Source: Adiantum capillus-veneris
Lineage: Eukaryota > Streptophyta > Polypodiopsida > Polypodiales > Pteridaceae
Reading direction: 5' to 3'
DNA length: 64,000 nucleotides
NCBI GenBank assembly: GCA_014529385.2
Contig: CM043954.1
Span: forward strand, 100,015,747-100,079,746
The notes under the pieces are model-generated. The model saw only the letters and a program-made list of their open reading frames with translations. It ran no database searches and was not told the origin of the DNA. The translations under genes and the position numbers were made by a program. The first letter of the stretch is position 1, and each line of letters begins with the position of its first letter. Shown piece after piece: positions 1 through 9,860 of this stretch.

Positions 1-1182
1 AATGCAATGAAACTTCAATAGCGCAAGAGAGACTTCAAAAACCCTACTATATAGTCATTGACCAATAAAGACAAGATTATTATCCTATGGTCTTGATGTC
101 CCTGCACCTCTAGACGGAGGTGTGAGGAGATCGGGCATGGCTAGAGAATTTGAGGTTGTTAGAGCTAGCCGCAAATGGTAGAAAAACCAAAAATGGACTT
201 AAAAAAATGAAACAGTCTCTTCAGAAATGATTTGTGTACTTCAAAAACATAAACGGACTTCAACAAATGAAGTAAAATAACGCAAACAGACATCAATAGT
301 GCACACAGACTTTAAAAACCCTAATATATAGTCATTGACCAATAAAGACAAGATTATTCCCCCGTGGTCCTGATCTTTGTGCACCTCTAGACCGAGGTGT
401 GCGGGGATCGAGCATGGCTAAAGAATGTGAGGTTGTTAGAGCTAGCGGCTGCAAATGGTAGAAAAATCGTAAACAGACTTTAAAAATGCACATACTTAAG
501 AAATGACTTGTGTACTTCAAAAACGCAAATGGACTTCGATAAATGAAGTAAAATAACACAATCTAACATCAATAGTGCACTCGAACTTTACAGACCCTAA
601 TATATAGCCATTGATCAATAAAGACGAGATTATTACCATGTGCTCTTGATCTTCGTGCACCTCTAGACCGAGGTGTGTGGGGATTGGGCATGGCTTGAGA
701 ATGTGAGGTTGTTAGAGCTAGCAACAAATGGCAGAAAAACCACAAACAAACTTTAGGAACGCAATAGTCTTCAGAAATGACTTGTGTTTTTCTAAAAACG
801 CAAATGGAATTCAACAAACAGAGTAAAGTAACGCAATCGAACTTCAATAGCAAACACAGACTTCAAAAACCCTAATATATAGTCATTGATCGATAAAGAC
901 GAGATTATTACCATGTGGACCTGATCTCCGTGCACCTCTAGAGACTGAGATGTGTGGGGATTGGGCATGGCTAGAGAATATGAGGTTGTTAGGCTAGCTC
1001 CTGCAAATGGTAGAGAAATCGCAAACAAAATTTAAAAAAAAAAACAGCCTTAAGAAATGACTTGTGTACAAGTCAAAAATGCAAATGAACTTTGACAAAC
1101 AAAGTAAAATAACACAATCAAACTTCAATAGCTCATGCACACTTCAAAAAACCTAATATATAGTCATTGACCGATAAAGACA
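1..1182. repeat. Tandem satellite, ~277 bp monomer, ~4.2 copies
   Basis: A unit containing the landmark ACCCTAATATATAGTCATTG recurs with starts near 41, 318, 594, 869 and 1150, giving spacings of about 277, 276, 275 and 281 bp. Each unit also carries a CACCTCTAGACCGAGGTG-like imperfect palindrome, a GGCATGGCTAGAGAAT block and several short 'ACTTCAA' repeats. Copies differ by scattered substitutions and small indels. The array is already running at base 1, so its left end is outside the window; it stops abruptly near 1182 where CACTA-like sequence begins. Short ORFs on its minus strand repeat with the unit and are not believable genes. Confidence 0.9.
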
Positions 1183-1740
1183 TTCAAAGCAACACTACAA
1201 ACCTACCTCAGTCATCTCGTCCATATCGATGGCATGATAGAAACGATAAAGAGGGCAAGATGCTGCAAACTCTTGCACGTATTCCTCTTTACAATGGTGC
1301 CAAAATCTTAGTTCTCCGTACCACTTTGGCAATGCTTAATTTGCAATTTATCTACGGGCGGTCTGACGCCTCCGTCACATAGATTTTTAGGTAAATACAT
1401 TCTATCCTAAGCATGCCAAAGTGAAAATTACAGTTCAATAATATGATCGTTTTGTTCACTTGTTAATGTAATGACAGATTGCTCAACGAGAAAACCTTGC
1501 CGTAAGGCAATTACATGTCCCCTACCCATCCAATCGGTAAAATGCTTCTTTCTAAATTGGTCTTGGATTATCATAAAATACATGCAATGATTGTATACTC
1601 TTTTGCAATGAGTATGCAAATTTGGAACATTGTCCCAATTGTGGATCGCACAGGTATAGAGAGGACACACAAGGAAAATTTATCTCTACAAAGTGGGACT
1701 GGATATGATCTCTTCAGATAGCTGATTCCAATGTTAGAAT
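1183..1740 (+). pseudogene. CACTA (En/Spm) TNP2-like transposase remnant
   Basis: Conceptual translation gives pieces typical of the N-terminal half of plant CACTA TNP2 transposases. At 1265-1380 there is a PLYNGAKILVLRTTLAMLNL-type segment. At 1545-1590 there is KMLLSKLVLDYHKIHA, followed in a shifted frame by a cysteine block (NDCILF, then EYANLEHCPNCG) and RYREDTQGKF. In the intact family these lie in this order, just upstream of the catalytic part. Here at least one stop (TAG at 1380) and two frameshifts break the frame, and the catalytic C-terminal part is missing. No CACTA terminal repeats were found. The fragment begins exactly where the satellite ends. The assignment rests on remembered family motifs. 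Confidence 0.65.
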
Positions 1741-2240
1741 TTAAAGCTACTGGTTATGTCGTCAGTTCAGTTAGTGAAACTGGAGCAGAGAATTGACAGG
1801 CAAAGAACTCATAACCCGAGAATGCTTAGAGAGCTAAAGCCAAAATACAAGCAACTAAGCCAGGAAGTGAGGAAGCTTTGTACAACTAAGAAGCTAAGAA
1901 GCCCAATTACAATGTAGCGGGTCCTATTTATAGCTCCCAAGAGTTATTACAGTAACTACCTCCGATAATTATTGCTGGCGTGATTGATCCACTATTTGGC
2001 CTTCTAAGGGGCAGTTCCCGCCTACTAGGATTGTCCTCGCCTTCTACATACTTCCCTCCTTTCTTGAATTTTGGTATAACTCCAAAATTTCTGAACAAAA
2101 TCCACTGCTTGATTTTGATTGGGTGTTGAGAAAACCATCCGGCCTTTTGGTTGGCTTAAACCCTAAACCCTAAATCAGGACTTGTTATCCTCTTATTTTT
2201 GTGATCTTCACTCTCTTGTAACTTAGTCATTTTCTAATCT
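1741..2240. other. Non-coding spacer with two telomere-type units
   Basis: No gene is recognised. The stretch contains an AAACCCTAAACCCTAAATC motif near 2157-2175, i.e. two adjacent CCCTAAA units. This could be an interstitial telomere-like scrap or a telo-box of the kind seen in plant promoters; it lies about 70 bases upstream of the ATG at 2241. Confidence 0.4.
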
Positions 2241-2746
2241 GATGGAGTCTTGGCAAGAAGACTTGGTTCTTCCTGTATGCATCTCTCCCTTGCAGAGTGG
2301 AGATGAGGCAATTAAAAGGAAGTTCTTAGAGAGATACAAAGATTTCCTCTTTCCTTAGCCATTCTTGTGTCGGCCAGACGATATGGAAGACATGGCGACA
2401 TCTCACAAGAGTGACTCTCTGGGGTAGAGACCATTTCCGCAACAATACCCGACTTGCTATGGTTACAGAGGCCCTGGGACTTGGCCTTCGATACTACTGC
2501 GTCAAAAGGACATGAGATCCTGCGTTATTCGCAAGGTTGTTCTTGCTTGTGCAGTTTATCCCCCATTCCAAGATTTTCCTCGATACCGTCTGGAGTCTTC
2601 CTCTTAGAGGTCCCTTTCTTTTCTCAGCTCATACCCAAGAAATTTCTCAAGCTGTTTCTTGTAGAAGCATTCCAGAGGGTGAGCGTCCTAATATGTACGG
2701 TGCTTGCGATACTTGGTTATGTGACCATATATTAGAGGAGCTGTAA
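2241..2746 (+). pseudogene. Unrecognised decayed coding sequence
   Basis: An ATG at 2241 opens a 39-codon frame (starting MESWQEDLVLP) that stops at a TAG. Protein-like sequence then continues in other frames: one containing TLWGRDHFRNNTRLAM and EALGLGLRYYCVKRT (about 2398-2510), then one containing LVQFIPHSKIFLD, LPLRGPFLFS and PEGERPNMYGACDTWLCDH, ending with a stop at 2746. The even amino-acid composition across successive frames suggests a once-continuous protein broken by one stop and two frameshifts. I do not recognise the family. A transposon-encoded protein is likely from the context, but this is inference. Confidence 0.35.
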
Positions 2747-3180
2747 ATTTTCTTGCCTCTCTTGTAATTACTTCCTGCCTCCCTTGTAATCCTTTTTGGC
2801 TTTATTTGAAGAAATAACCCTTTTGTGAAAAAATTGAGTATTGCCTGTACTTCCTTGTCTTGAAATGTCAGTCTCTCCTCTTTAAATAAATTCTTAAAGA
2901 CATCTCTATTTAGTTCTATGCAGTCACTATGTAGATTCTTGGGCTCTCTAGCAGGAACAGGGCAGATGAACCCCAGCTTGAGATTGGGTTGTGTACGTTT
3001 GATGTGCATGGCCTTTCCCTTACACACTTGGCCACATGCAACTAGCACGAGTGGGGTTCCTTTATGGAACCAATGGGATAGTGAGCTTGTGGATGCTACA
3101 TTCCTTCTGGCAACCGAATTTCTTTTGGTTGATGGCATGGTTGTCGCGACATGTCGTGTAGAACATCTGTCCATTGTCAC
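2647..3180 (-). CDS. Hypothetical 177-residue ORF, unrecognised
   Basis: This minus-strand frame is open for 177 codons from an ATG at 3180. It is basic, with segments such as PLVLVACGQVCKGKAMHIKR, LKLGFICPVPAREPKN and NLFKEERLTFQDKEVQAIL. No known domain, signal peptide or membrane segment is evident. Its C-terminal end overlaps the last 100 bases of the plus-strand decayed frame at 2241-2746, so at most one strand is likely to be real there. The length is above what chance usually gives, but it could still be a shadow of an old plus-strand gene. Confidence 0.25.
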   Translation of the reverse strand: MTMDRCSTRHVATTMPSTKRNSVARRNVASTSSLSHWFHKGTPLVLVACGQVCKGKAMHIKRTQPNLKLGFICPVPAREPKNLHSDCIELNRDVFKNLFKEERLTFQDKEVQAILNFFTKGLFLQIKPKRITREAGSNYKRGKKIYSSSNIWSHNQVSQAPYILGRSPSGMLLQETA

Positions 3181-3494
3181 TTCAAAGGCAGAGGGATCTC
3201 ATTTCCAGTCGTTGAGGATATTGTACATACCGTTGCCGGAGTTGCACGACTGTTTAGGACTATGTAGAGGGGTATGTTATTATTTGTTTTGATATTGAAT
3301 AGTAACTTGGACATTCGCATTTCAAAATATCAACATTTTACTTTTATTCGTAGGTTGGTACTTTGTTGCTGGTCATTTTTTCACCCCCTAGAACTGATGG
3401 GTGTCGTCTTCCGAGGTATGATCGAGTGGATGGAGAGATTGCAGCAAATGTACGTGGCTTCTCTGCAGATGATGACATGTTGTGGGAGAAGATA
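3181..3494. other. Spacer, nothing recognised
   Basis: Only short frames occur on either strand. I see no repeat shared with the rest of the window. Confidence 0.4.
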
Positions 3495-3925
3495 CCATGT
3501 GGGATAATCCCCCTTCCACATGGAAGCTTCCTCCTCAAGCCTCCCAAACCCCTTGTGCTCAACAATTTTCCACATTCTCCCCAAAGCAAGAGAACTTCTC
3601 AAACACTTTCCTCCAAGCATAACTTAATACTCCGGTCATCGAATGATACATCGTAAGACACGGCTCAAAGCCCATTATCTTGGCTACTTCTAGAAATGTT
3701 AAATCTTAGCATTTGTAATTCCAATTATCAAGTTGGCCTAGTTGCCTTTGTCGTATGCACTTGCAATCACTTTCTAAGTTGAGACGGCCCACTTCGGATG
3801 CTCGTAACTCATGATGTACAAGTCCGATTCACGAGCTATAAAGCACGGCTTAAAATATTTATAAAAAAACATGTTTTGGAGACTTGAAAAACCAAAACGT
3901 CAACATTCATGCTTGGAAAAATCAC
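3495..3925 (-). repeat. LTR fragment of the element E family
   Basis: The sequence from ATGTGGGATAATCCC to ATGTTTTGGAGACTTG matches 59908-60325 in the same orientation with many substitutions and small indels. Shared blocks include GGCCTAGTTG, CAATCACTTTCTAAGT, CACTTCGGATGC and AAGTCCGATT. The right-hand copy lies just beyond the PPT of the minus-strand Gypsy element E, so both are read as LTR sequence of one family in minus orientation. This copy has no matching internal region and abuts a plus-strand Gypsy fragment, so it is a truncated or rearranged solo piece. Confidence 0.6.
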
Positions 3926-3969
3926 ACGTTTCATTGAATATCTAGTGTACAAAAATATGTTTTTATAAA

Positions 3970-5040
3970 TAGAAAGTCAGGTTTTTATTGATGCTTTTTG
4001 CATTTATAGCTCAAAATCATTGCATCTACAAAAGGTAGAAGAGGGTCTAGAGAAATTCTATGACATGGGAGGTCAACTCAACCCCAACAAGTGCCACATA
4101 GGTGAGGATGCAGTGATCTTGCTTGGTCATAAAGTTTCTTACAAAGGCATCGAAGTGGATCCTTCAAAGGAAAAGGATCTTATTGAGTTACCATCATCAC
4201 CCAAGAGTCTTAAGGAGGTCATCTCATTCATTCAAAAGGTGAAGTATATGTCACTCTTCATTCACTTAGCCCCGGAGTTACTTCACCCCTTGTAGAAATG
4301 GACACAACAAGTCGAGTTTTTTTGGTCTGATGAGCTTGAAGAATATCATCAAAGTCATTCTGTCAAAACTACCAACACTTATGCATCCTTGTTTGGAGTA
4401 CACATTCTTTGTTAGCTCTAGTGTTGGGAAAGAAACAATTGGTGTTGTTTTGCTACAGCAAGATCCCCACAGTACTAGGATGGGACCCATCTACTTTTCT
4501 AGTAGGGTCATGAATGCTTTGGAGAGAGGCTACAAGAAGCAAAACTCATGATGCTTTCTCTCATATTTGCGGTGAGAAAGTTTAGATCCTACTTGCTACG
4601 AAAACCTTTTGTAATTCTCAGTGCAAAAGATTTTTTCCCTTGGTTGTTATATCAAATGAATCTTAGTAGTAAGATCTCAAAGTGGATTCTGGAGTTGCAA
4701 GAGTTACAATACTCTTTCAAGGTAGAAGATAGTGTGCGTGCACAATTGGCAGGGATTCTCACTTATAGGGTACATGAGAAGGAGATTAAGGTGCTTGAAG
4801 TAAAGACCCTACCATTGCCACCACCAGAAAGTATTCCTAATGCTTTTACCTTGTTCTTTGATGGAGCTTTTCGACGAGCCATAGGAAAATCAAGGGGAAG
4901 GTTAGTGTTGCTCAACTCAAGTGGAGAGGCGGTCATGAAAGAGAAGGTCAATCTACCAGGCTCAACTAGAAACAATGAAGTTGAGTATGACATACTACCT
5001 CATGGTTTGAAGATGTGCATTAGTCAAGGTATACAACATC
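3970..5040 (+). pseudogene. Ty3/Gypsy (Tat-like) pol fragment: RT end, RNase H, second RNase H
   Basis: The fragment begins inside the reverse transcriptase at a VFIDAFCIYSS motif (normally FIDDF; the second catalytic Asp is Ala here). It continues through the RT thumb (LNPNKCHIGED, LLGHKVSYKGIEVDP), a stop near 4293, and RNase H pieces such as GVVLLQQDPHSTRMGPIYFS and KFRSYLLRKPFVIL. It ends with the start of a second RNase H (FTLFFDGAFRRAIGKSRG, about 4848-4905). Two RNase H domains in this order are known in the plant Tat/Ogre lineage. At least one stop and one frameshift lie before 4548. The PR, most of RT and the integrase are missing. The last 165 codons are in frame with the following Copia polyprotein. 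Confidence 0.75.
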
Positions 5041-8000
5041 TCATGGAAAAGGGCGTATGGCAAAAGCTATGTGATATGTACGAGAAACAAAGTGCTGCTT
5101 CTCAGATTTACTGGCTCAAGAAATTGGTGGATTTGAAGATGAAGGAAGGGACAGCCATGTCAAATCATCTGAATGAATTTCACTCAATTTTCAGCCAGTT
5201 AACAGCACAGGAGATAGTCTTTCCAGATTCAGTGAAGGCTATGTTTCTCTTAATCACTTTGCCAGACAGTTGGGATACTTTTCGTACAGCGTTAAGTAAT
5301 TCTGTCGTGCCAGAAGGTCTTACAAGTGCCAATGTAGAAGGCAGCTTGCTCACAGAGGAAGTGAACAGGAAGAACATTGACAAAGGCAAAGGAAATAGTG
5401 CTTTGGTCGTTCGAGGGAGACAACAGTTTAAAGAGAAGAAGGGTAAGAAGGCACAAAACCGAAGTAAGTCTCGTGATTCGAAGTCAAAGGATGACATAGA
5501 ATGCTACCATTGTGGCAAGAAGGGTCACATGAAGCGAGACTGTACGAAGTGGAAACAAGAAAAAGGCAAAACAAAGAGTTTTGAGCAAGATGAAAAGAAG
5601 AGTTCAGTGAAGATTGAAGAGGTGAATGTCACAGGATCTGGTTCAGACAGTGATTCTGGTATAGCAGCTGGTGACATCTTCCTTACAAGCAATCTTGATT
5701 CTGTTTTCTTGACTGCAGAGGATGGACATGCTATGAGTGATTGGATTATCGACTCAGGGGCATCTTTACATGTTTCTCCGCACAAAGAGTGGTTTACATC
5801 ATATGTGGCTACTAAAGACTATGTCAGACTTGGCAATGAGCAGGTTTGTGACATACTTGGAGTGGGAGATGTGCAGTTGAAGTTTCAGAATGGCTCTTCT
5901 TTATGGCTCAAGAATGTCAGACATGTTCCAGCAATCCGAAAGAGCTTGATTAGTACAGGGAAGTTGGATGATGCGGGTTATGTGACAGTTTTTGGGAACA
6001 GCGCTTGGAAGATCTCCAAAGGTTCGATGACTGTAGCACATGGCAGCAAGTCAGGAACTCTGTACACTTTACATGTTTCAGAGGTTAAAAACCATGTAAT
6101 TAATGTGATTGAGCAGCCAAGTGTGTCACTGTGGCATCGTAGGTTGGGACATATGTCAAAAAGAGGAATGGAAATACTTTCTCATTATGGTTATTTGCCT
6201 GGCTTTTCATTTCAAGATTTCGAGTTTTGTGAGCATTGTGTTTATGGTAAGCAAACACAGGAACCGCACAGATCAAAGAGGAATCGTAGGGACGAACGGT
6301 TAGCTCTTGTACACAATGACCTATGCGGACCAATGCCTAGTTTGTCACTAGGGGGAGCAGCGTACTTTTGTACATTCATAGATGACTATTCTCGCAAAGT
6401 ATGGGTTTACTTCTTGAAGCACAAGGATGAGGTGCTCAAGGTCTTTAAGACATTCTTGCAGCTGGTGGAGAATCAGAGTGGTCAGAAGCTGAAGTGCTTG
6501 AGAACTGACAATGGTGGAGAGTACGTTTCCAAAGCTTTTCAAGACTTTTGTCAAGAAAAAGGGATTAAGCGGGAACTTACTGCACCATATAATCCTTCAC
6601 AGAATGGGGTTGCAGAACGTATGAATAGGACCATACAAGAGAAGGTCAGAAGCATGTTGTCAAATGCTGAGTTGCCTAATGGATTTTGGGCGGAAGCAGT
6701 GGCTACAGCAGTCCATTTGATCAACAGGTCTCCTAGTAGGGTTCTGGATAAGAGTGCAGTGGCCGAGATGCTATGGACAGGCAAGGCACCTTCGTATAAG
6801 CATCTCAGAGTCTTTGGTTGTGAAGCTTATAGCCATATTCCTAAAGAGTTCAGAAATAAGTTAGAACCAAAGAGCAAGAAGTGTATATTTCTTGGCTACG
6901 GAGAATCGGGTGAGATGGGTTACCGGCTTTGGGATCCTGAGTCCAGAAAGCTTATTCGTAGCAATGATGTGCATTTCAATGAAGCCAAGTTTCACACTAA
7001 GCCAGAGAAGACAGAGGAGATCAGAAGAGTTGTCTTCAGGGAAGATGGACCTAGTGCTAGCACATCAAGACAGCATGGTCAGGCTCAGGAACAGCCTATA
7101 GTGGCTAGAGAGGCAGAATCAGTTGTGGTGAGACGTTCTGAGCGTGTCTCCAAACCACCTGATCGTTATGTGCCATCTCTAAATTATGTCATGCTCACAG
7201 ATTGCGGAGAACCATCTTGTTACAAGGAAGCATTACAAGTGGTTGACTCGAAAAAATGGCAGTTGGCCATGCAGTCAGAGATGACAGCTCTGCATAAAAA
7301 CCAGACATGGAAGTTGGTTAAATTACCACAGGGCAAAAAGGCTCTACCTTGTAAATGGGTTTACAGGTATAAGATCACCGCTCATGATAGTCAGCCAAAG
7401 TACAAAGCAAGGCTTGTTGCCAAGGGCTTTAAGCAAGAACAAGGCATTGACTTTGATGAAGTCTTCTCTCCAGTGGTCAAGATGACTACATTGAGATGCT
7501 TTCTTGCATTGGTTGCTATATTGGATTTGGTGTTGCACCAAATGGATGTCAAGACAGCGTTCTTGCATGGTGATTTAGATGTGGAAATTTACATGCAGCA
7601 GCCAGAAGGGTTTGTTGAGAAAGGCATGGAACATTTGGTATGCCAGTTGTTAAAGAGTCTTTATGGCTTAAAACAATCACCGAGGGCATGGTACCATAAG
7701 TTCCATCAGTTTATGCTTTCTCAAGGCTACAAACGTAGTGAGTTCGATCACTGTCTATATACAAAGAAGGCTAAGGATGGCAGTTGGCTGATCCTTATTT
7801 TGTATGTGGATGACATGTTGATTGCTGGCAAACACTTGGAAGAAATTTCAGCTTTGAAGTCAAAGATGGCAAAATCGTTTGACATGAAAGACATGGGTGA
7901 GGCAAGTCATATACTTGGTATGCGCATTGAGAGAGACAGATCAAAGAAGTTGATTTGGTTATCTCAAACAGAGTATATTGACAAGGTTTTGCAACGTTTC

Positions 8001-8762
8001 AATATGGAGAAGGGAAAGGCATTGAGTGTTCCATTGCCACCATATGTGAAACTTAGCAAACAAGATTGTCCTGTGTCTGAGGAAGAAAAGGCTGAAATGG
8101 ATAAGATTCCATATGCGTCTGCAGTGGGTAGTTTGATGTATGCAATGATTGCTACACGTCCGGATATTGCATTTGCAGTGGGAGTGGTTAGCAGATATAT
8201 GTCAAATCCCGGCAAGAAACATTGGGAGGCAGTGAAAGGTATCATGAGATACTTAAAACATACAAAGAGTATGCGCATATGCTATGGTAGTCAGGATTTG
8301 AGTGTCAGAGGATACACTGACTCAGATTATGCAGGAGACTTGGATAAGAGGAGATCTACATCAGGCTATGTCTTTACATTGGCTGGAGGTGCCATATCAT
8401 GGCGATCTCGATTACAAGATTGTGTTACGCAGTCTACTACAGAAGCTGAGTATGTTGCAGCAAATGAGGCATGCAAAGAAGCTATTTGGCTTGGTAGATT
8501 GGTTGCAGACTTGGGAATCAATGCAGATATGCCAGAGTTATATTGTGATAGTCAAAGTGCTATACAATTGGCAAAGAATCCAGTGTTCCATTCGAAGACT
8601 AAGCATATTGATGTGAAGTATCACTTCATTAGGGAAGTACTTGAAGACAAGCAGATACAACTGCTGAAGATCCACACCAAGGACAATCCTGCTGATCTAC
8701 TCACAAAGGGACTTCCAGGAGAGGGCTTTGTGCATTGTCGTGAGTTATTGGGCATTGGATAG
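4548..8762 (+). CDS. Chimeric ORF: Gypsy RNase H piece fused in frame to Ty1/Copia gag-pol
   Basis: This is one uninterrupted 1404-codon frame. Residues 1-165 are Gypsy RNase H sequence (RSYLLRKPFVIL, DGAFRRAIGKSRG). From about residue 166 the protein is Copia: UBN2-type gag (WQKLCDMYEKQSA), a CCHC knuckle CYHCGKKGHMKRDC (~318-331), aspartic protease WIIDSGASLHV (~400), integrase with HRRLGH and CEHCVYGK then the D-D-E core (VHNDLCG, DNGGEYVS, GVAERMNR), reverse transcriptase with YVDDM (~1085), and RNase H with YTDSDYAGD and STTEAEYVAA. It ends at a TAG shortly before the 3' LTR. The true Copia start and first part of gag are missing, so ATG 4548 is only the first Met of the open frame. All Copia catalytic motifs look intact. 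Expression would depend on a borrowed promoter. Confidence 0.85.
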   Translation: MMLSLIFAVRKFRSYLLRKPFVILSAKDFFPWLLYQMNLSSKISKWILELQELQYSFKVEDSVRAQLAGILTYRVHEKEIKVLEVKTLPLPPPESIPNAFTLFFDGAFRRAIGKSRGRLVLLNSSGEAVMKEKVNLPGSTRNNEVEYDILPHGLKMCISQGIQHLMEKGVWQKLCDMYEKQSAASQIYWLKKLVDLKMKEGTAMSNHLNEFHSIFSQLTAQEIVFPDSVKAMFLLITLPDSWDTFRTALSNSVVPEGLTSANVEGSLLTEEVNRKNIDKGKGNSALVVRGRQQFKEKKGKKAQNRSKSRDSKSKDDIECYHCGKKGHMKRDCTKWKQEKGKTKSFEQDEKKSSVKIEEVNVTGSGSDSDSGIAAGDIFLTSNLDSVFLTAEDGHAMSDWIIDSGASLHVSPHKEWFTSYVATKDYVRLGNEQVCDILGVGDVQLKFQNGSSLWLKNVRHVPAIRKSLISTGKLDDAGYVTVFGNSAWKISKGSMTVAHGSKSGTLYTLHVSEVKNHVINVIEQPSVSLWHRRLGHMSKRGMEILSHYGYLPGFSFQDFEFCEHCVYGKQTQEPHRSKRNRRDERLALVHNDLCGPMPSLSLGGAAYFCTFIDDYSRKVWVYFLKHKDEVLKVFKTFLQLVENQSGQKLKCLRTDNGGEYVSKAFQDFCQEKGIKRELTAPYNPSQNGVAERMNRTIQEKVRSMLSNAELPNGFWAEAVATAVHLINRSPSRVLDKSAVAEMLWTGKAPSYKHLRVFGCEAYSHIPKEFRNKLEPKSKKCIFLGYGESGEMGYRLWDPESRKLIRSNDVHFNEAKFHTKPEKTEEIRRVVFREDGPSASTSRQHGQAQEQPIVAREAESVVVRRSERVSKPPDRYVPSLNYVMLTDCGEPSCYKEALQVVDSKKWQLAMQSEMTALHKNQTWKLVKLPQGKKALPCKWVYRYKITAHDSQPKYKARLVAKGFKQEQGIDFDEVFSPVVKMTTLRCFLALVAILDLVLHQMDVKTAFLHGDLDVEIYMQQPEGFVEKGMEHLVCQLLKSLYGLKQSPRAWYHKFHQFMLSQGYKRSEFDHCLYTKKAKDGSWLILILYVDDMLIAGKHLEEISALKSKMAKSFDMKDMGEASHILGMRIERDRSKKLIWLSQTEYIDKVLQRFNMEKGKALSVPLPPYVKLSKQDCPVSEEEKAEMDKIPYASAVGSLMYAMIATRPDIAFAVGVVSRYMSNPGKKHWEAVKGIMRYLKHTKSMRICYGSQDLSVRGYTDSDYAGDLDKRRSTSGYVFTLAGGAISWRSRLQDCVTQSTTEAEYVAANEACKEAIWLGRLVADLGINADMPELYCDSQSAIQLAKNPVFHSKTKHIDVKYHFIREVLEDKQIQLLKIHTKDNPADLLTKGLPGEGFVHCRELLGIG

Positions 8763-8835
8763 ATGGCAGCCATGTAAATCTTTGTACATTTATGTTCATA
8801 GATTTACAGTTACTTAAAGTGCCACATTGGACTTT

Positions 8836-8846
8836 AAGTGGGAGGT
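8836..8846 (+). other. Polypurine tract of the Copia element
   Basis: AAGTGGGAGGT lies immediately before the TGTTGGGA start of the 3' LTR and about 75 bases after the pol stop codon, the expected place for plus-strand priming. Confidence 0.7.
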
Positions 8847-9063
8847 TGTTGGGATTAAAGCCCAAGTGGCCTCTTATGCGGATATGGCCGGCCGCCCGCC
8901 TAACTCACTTACCTCTAACTCTTTGTATATACTAACATATTCTTTGTGAATACTAAGGATTTGGGAGATAACCCTTCTAACATCTCTCTGCGTACTGTAC
9001 TGTGTAAGCTCACTGTGTGTGTGTGAGAGAGAGAGTCGACCCACGCTCCGCTCCGCGACTTCA
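8847..9063 (+). repeat. Copia 3' LTR (about 217 bp)
   Basis: It begins TGTTGGGATTAAAGCCC, typical of Copia LTRs, directly after the PPT. A TATA-like TTGTATATAC lies near 8926. The right end is taken as the CA of CGACTTCA at 9063, but without a 5' LTR copy this end is a guess. A short GT/GA microsatellite lies inside. Confidence 0.55.
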
Positions 9064-9589
9064 TATAGGGCCTAAATATATAAATTTTTAATAATTATTT
9101 TGGTATTTATTTAAATATTTCTACCTAGGTGTGTTTTATCTACCTAAGTACGCTATGTACATTTACTCACCATTACCATGATCTTTCTTACCATGTATTC
9201 TATACAAAATCATTTCATGAAAGATTCTCTTACTTTTGGTGTGAATCCACTCCAAGAAAAAACCTCAAAAAATACCTTTCACCATCATCATTGCCTTTCA
9301 CTAAATTCTTATTTTCTATAGTATTTTTTCTTACCTCTTATAAATAAATATACATCAATAAAAAAAAATGAGGATCCTCCTCATTTGATTCCCTATATTT
9401 TTATATATTTAATTTTTGTATATACAGCTAACACTATTCTAGATTCCATGAATTAATTATATACTAATTTGTTTTTTCATCATATCCATATATTATATTT
9501 GTGCATAATCCACAACCATGCATGTTTTCAAACCTTTAGAAATCTATTAGGTCATGTTCTCATGCAAGGAGGGGCTCACCTTTGGGACA
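9064..9589. other. AT-rich spacer
   Basis: Long runs of A and T with no credible gene and no repeat shared with the rest of the window. Confidence 0.5.
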
Positions 9590-9860
9590 TTATGCAAATT
9601 CAACAAAAGGGGAGACACTGAAGACTTTTTTTGGGCAGAAAAATAAGCATTTTGGTGGGATTTTTTATATCTATCTCCACTCTAAATTTGAAGTGGTGAC
9701 TAAAAGACAAAATTTGGACCAAGAGCTGAATAATTACCTCAAATGTTTTGATAATTTTTGGAGCCACCACCGGTGAGATAGGATTTTCTTTTGGGACCCC
9801 AATCTGTCCACTTCTCACAAAGTAATCCATAATCTTTCTCACCTCCTTTCTTACTTCCAC
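9590..9860 (+). repeat. Possible 5' LTR remnant of element B
   Basis: Blocks such as GAAGACTTTTT, TTTTATCT, AAATTTGAA, AATTTTTGGA and ATCTGTCCAC recur in the same order at about 14490-14760, inside the 3' LTR of element B. The similarity is weak and gapped, so it could be an old 5' LTR of that element or a related LTR. No clean LTR border or primer-binding site was found. Confidence 0.35.

Larger units (their letters stand above)
5041..9063 (+). mobile_element. Ty1/Copia retrotransposon, 5'-truncated
   Basis: The element runs from mid-gag through an intact pol to a short 3' LTR. The 5' LTR, primer-binding site and gag start are absent and replaced by Gypsy pol sequence at about 5040. The order gag-PR-INT-RT-RNase H places it in Copia rather than Gypsy. 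Because the left end is missing, no target-site duplication can be checked. The open frame over 3.7 kb suggests the insertion or rearrangement is younger than most other elements here. Confidence 0.85.

Noticed and set aside
1-1182. CRISPR-like array
   Set aside because: Long ~277 bp contiguous units without spacers, in plant nuclear DNA; a satellite.
2157-2175. Telomere or chromosome end
   Set aside because: Only two CCCTAAA-type units, with ordinary sequence on both sides.
5180-5785. Minus-strand frames inside the Copia ORF
   Set aside because: Shadows of a well-supported plus-strand polyprotein.
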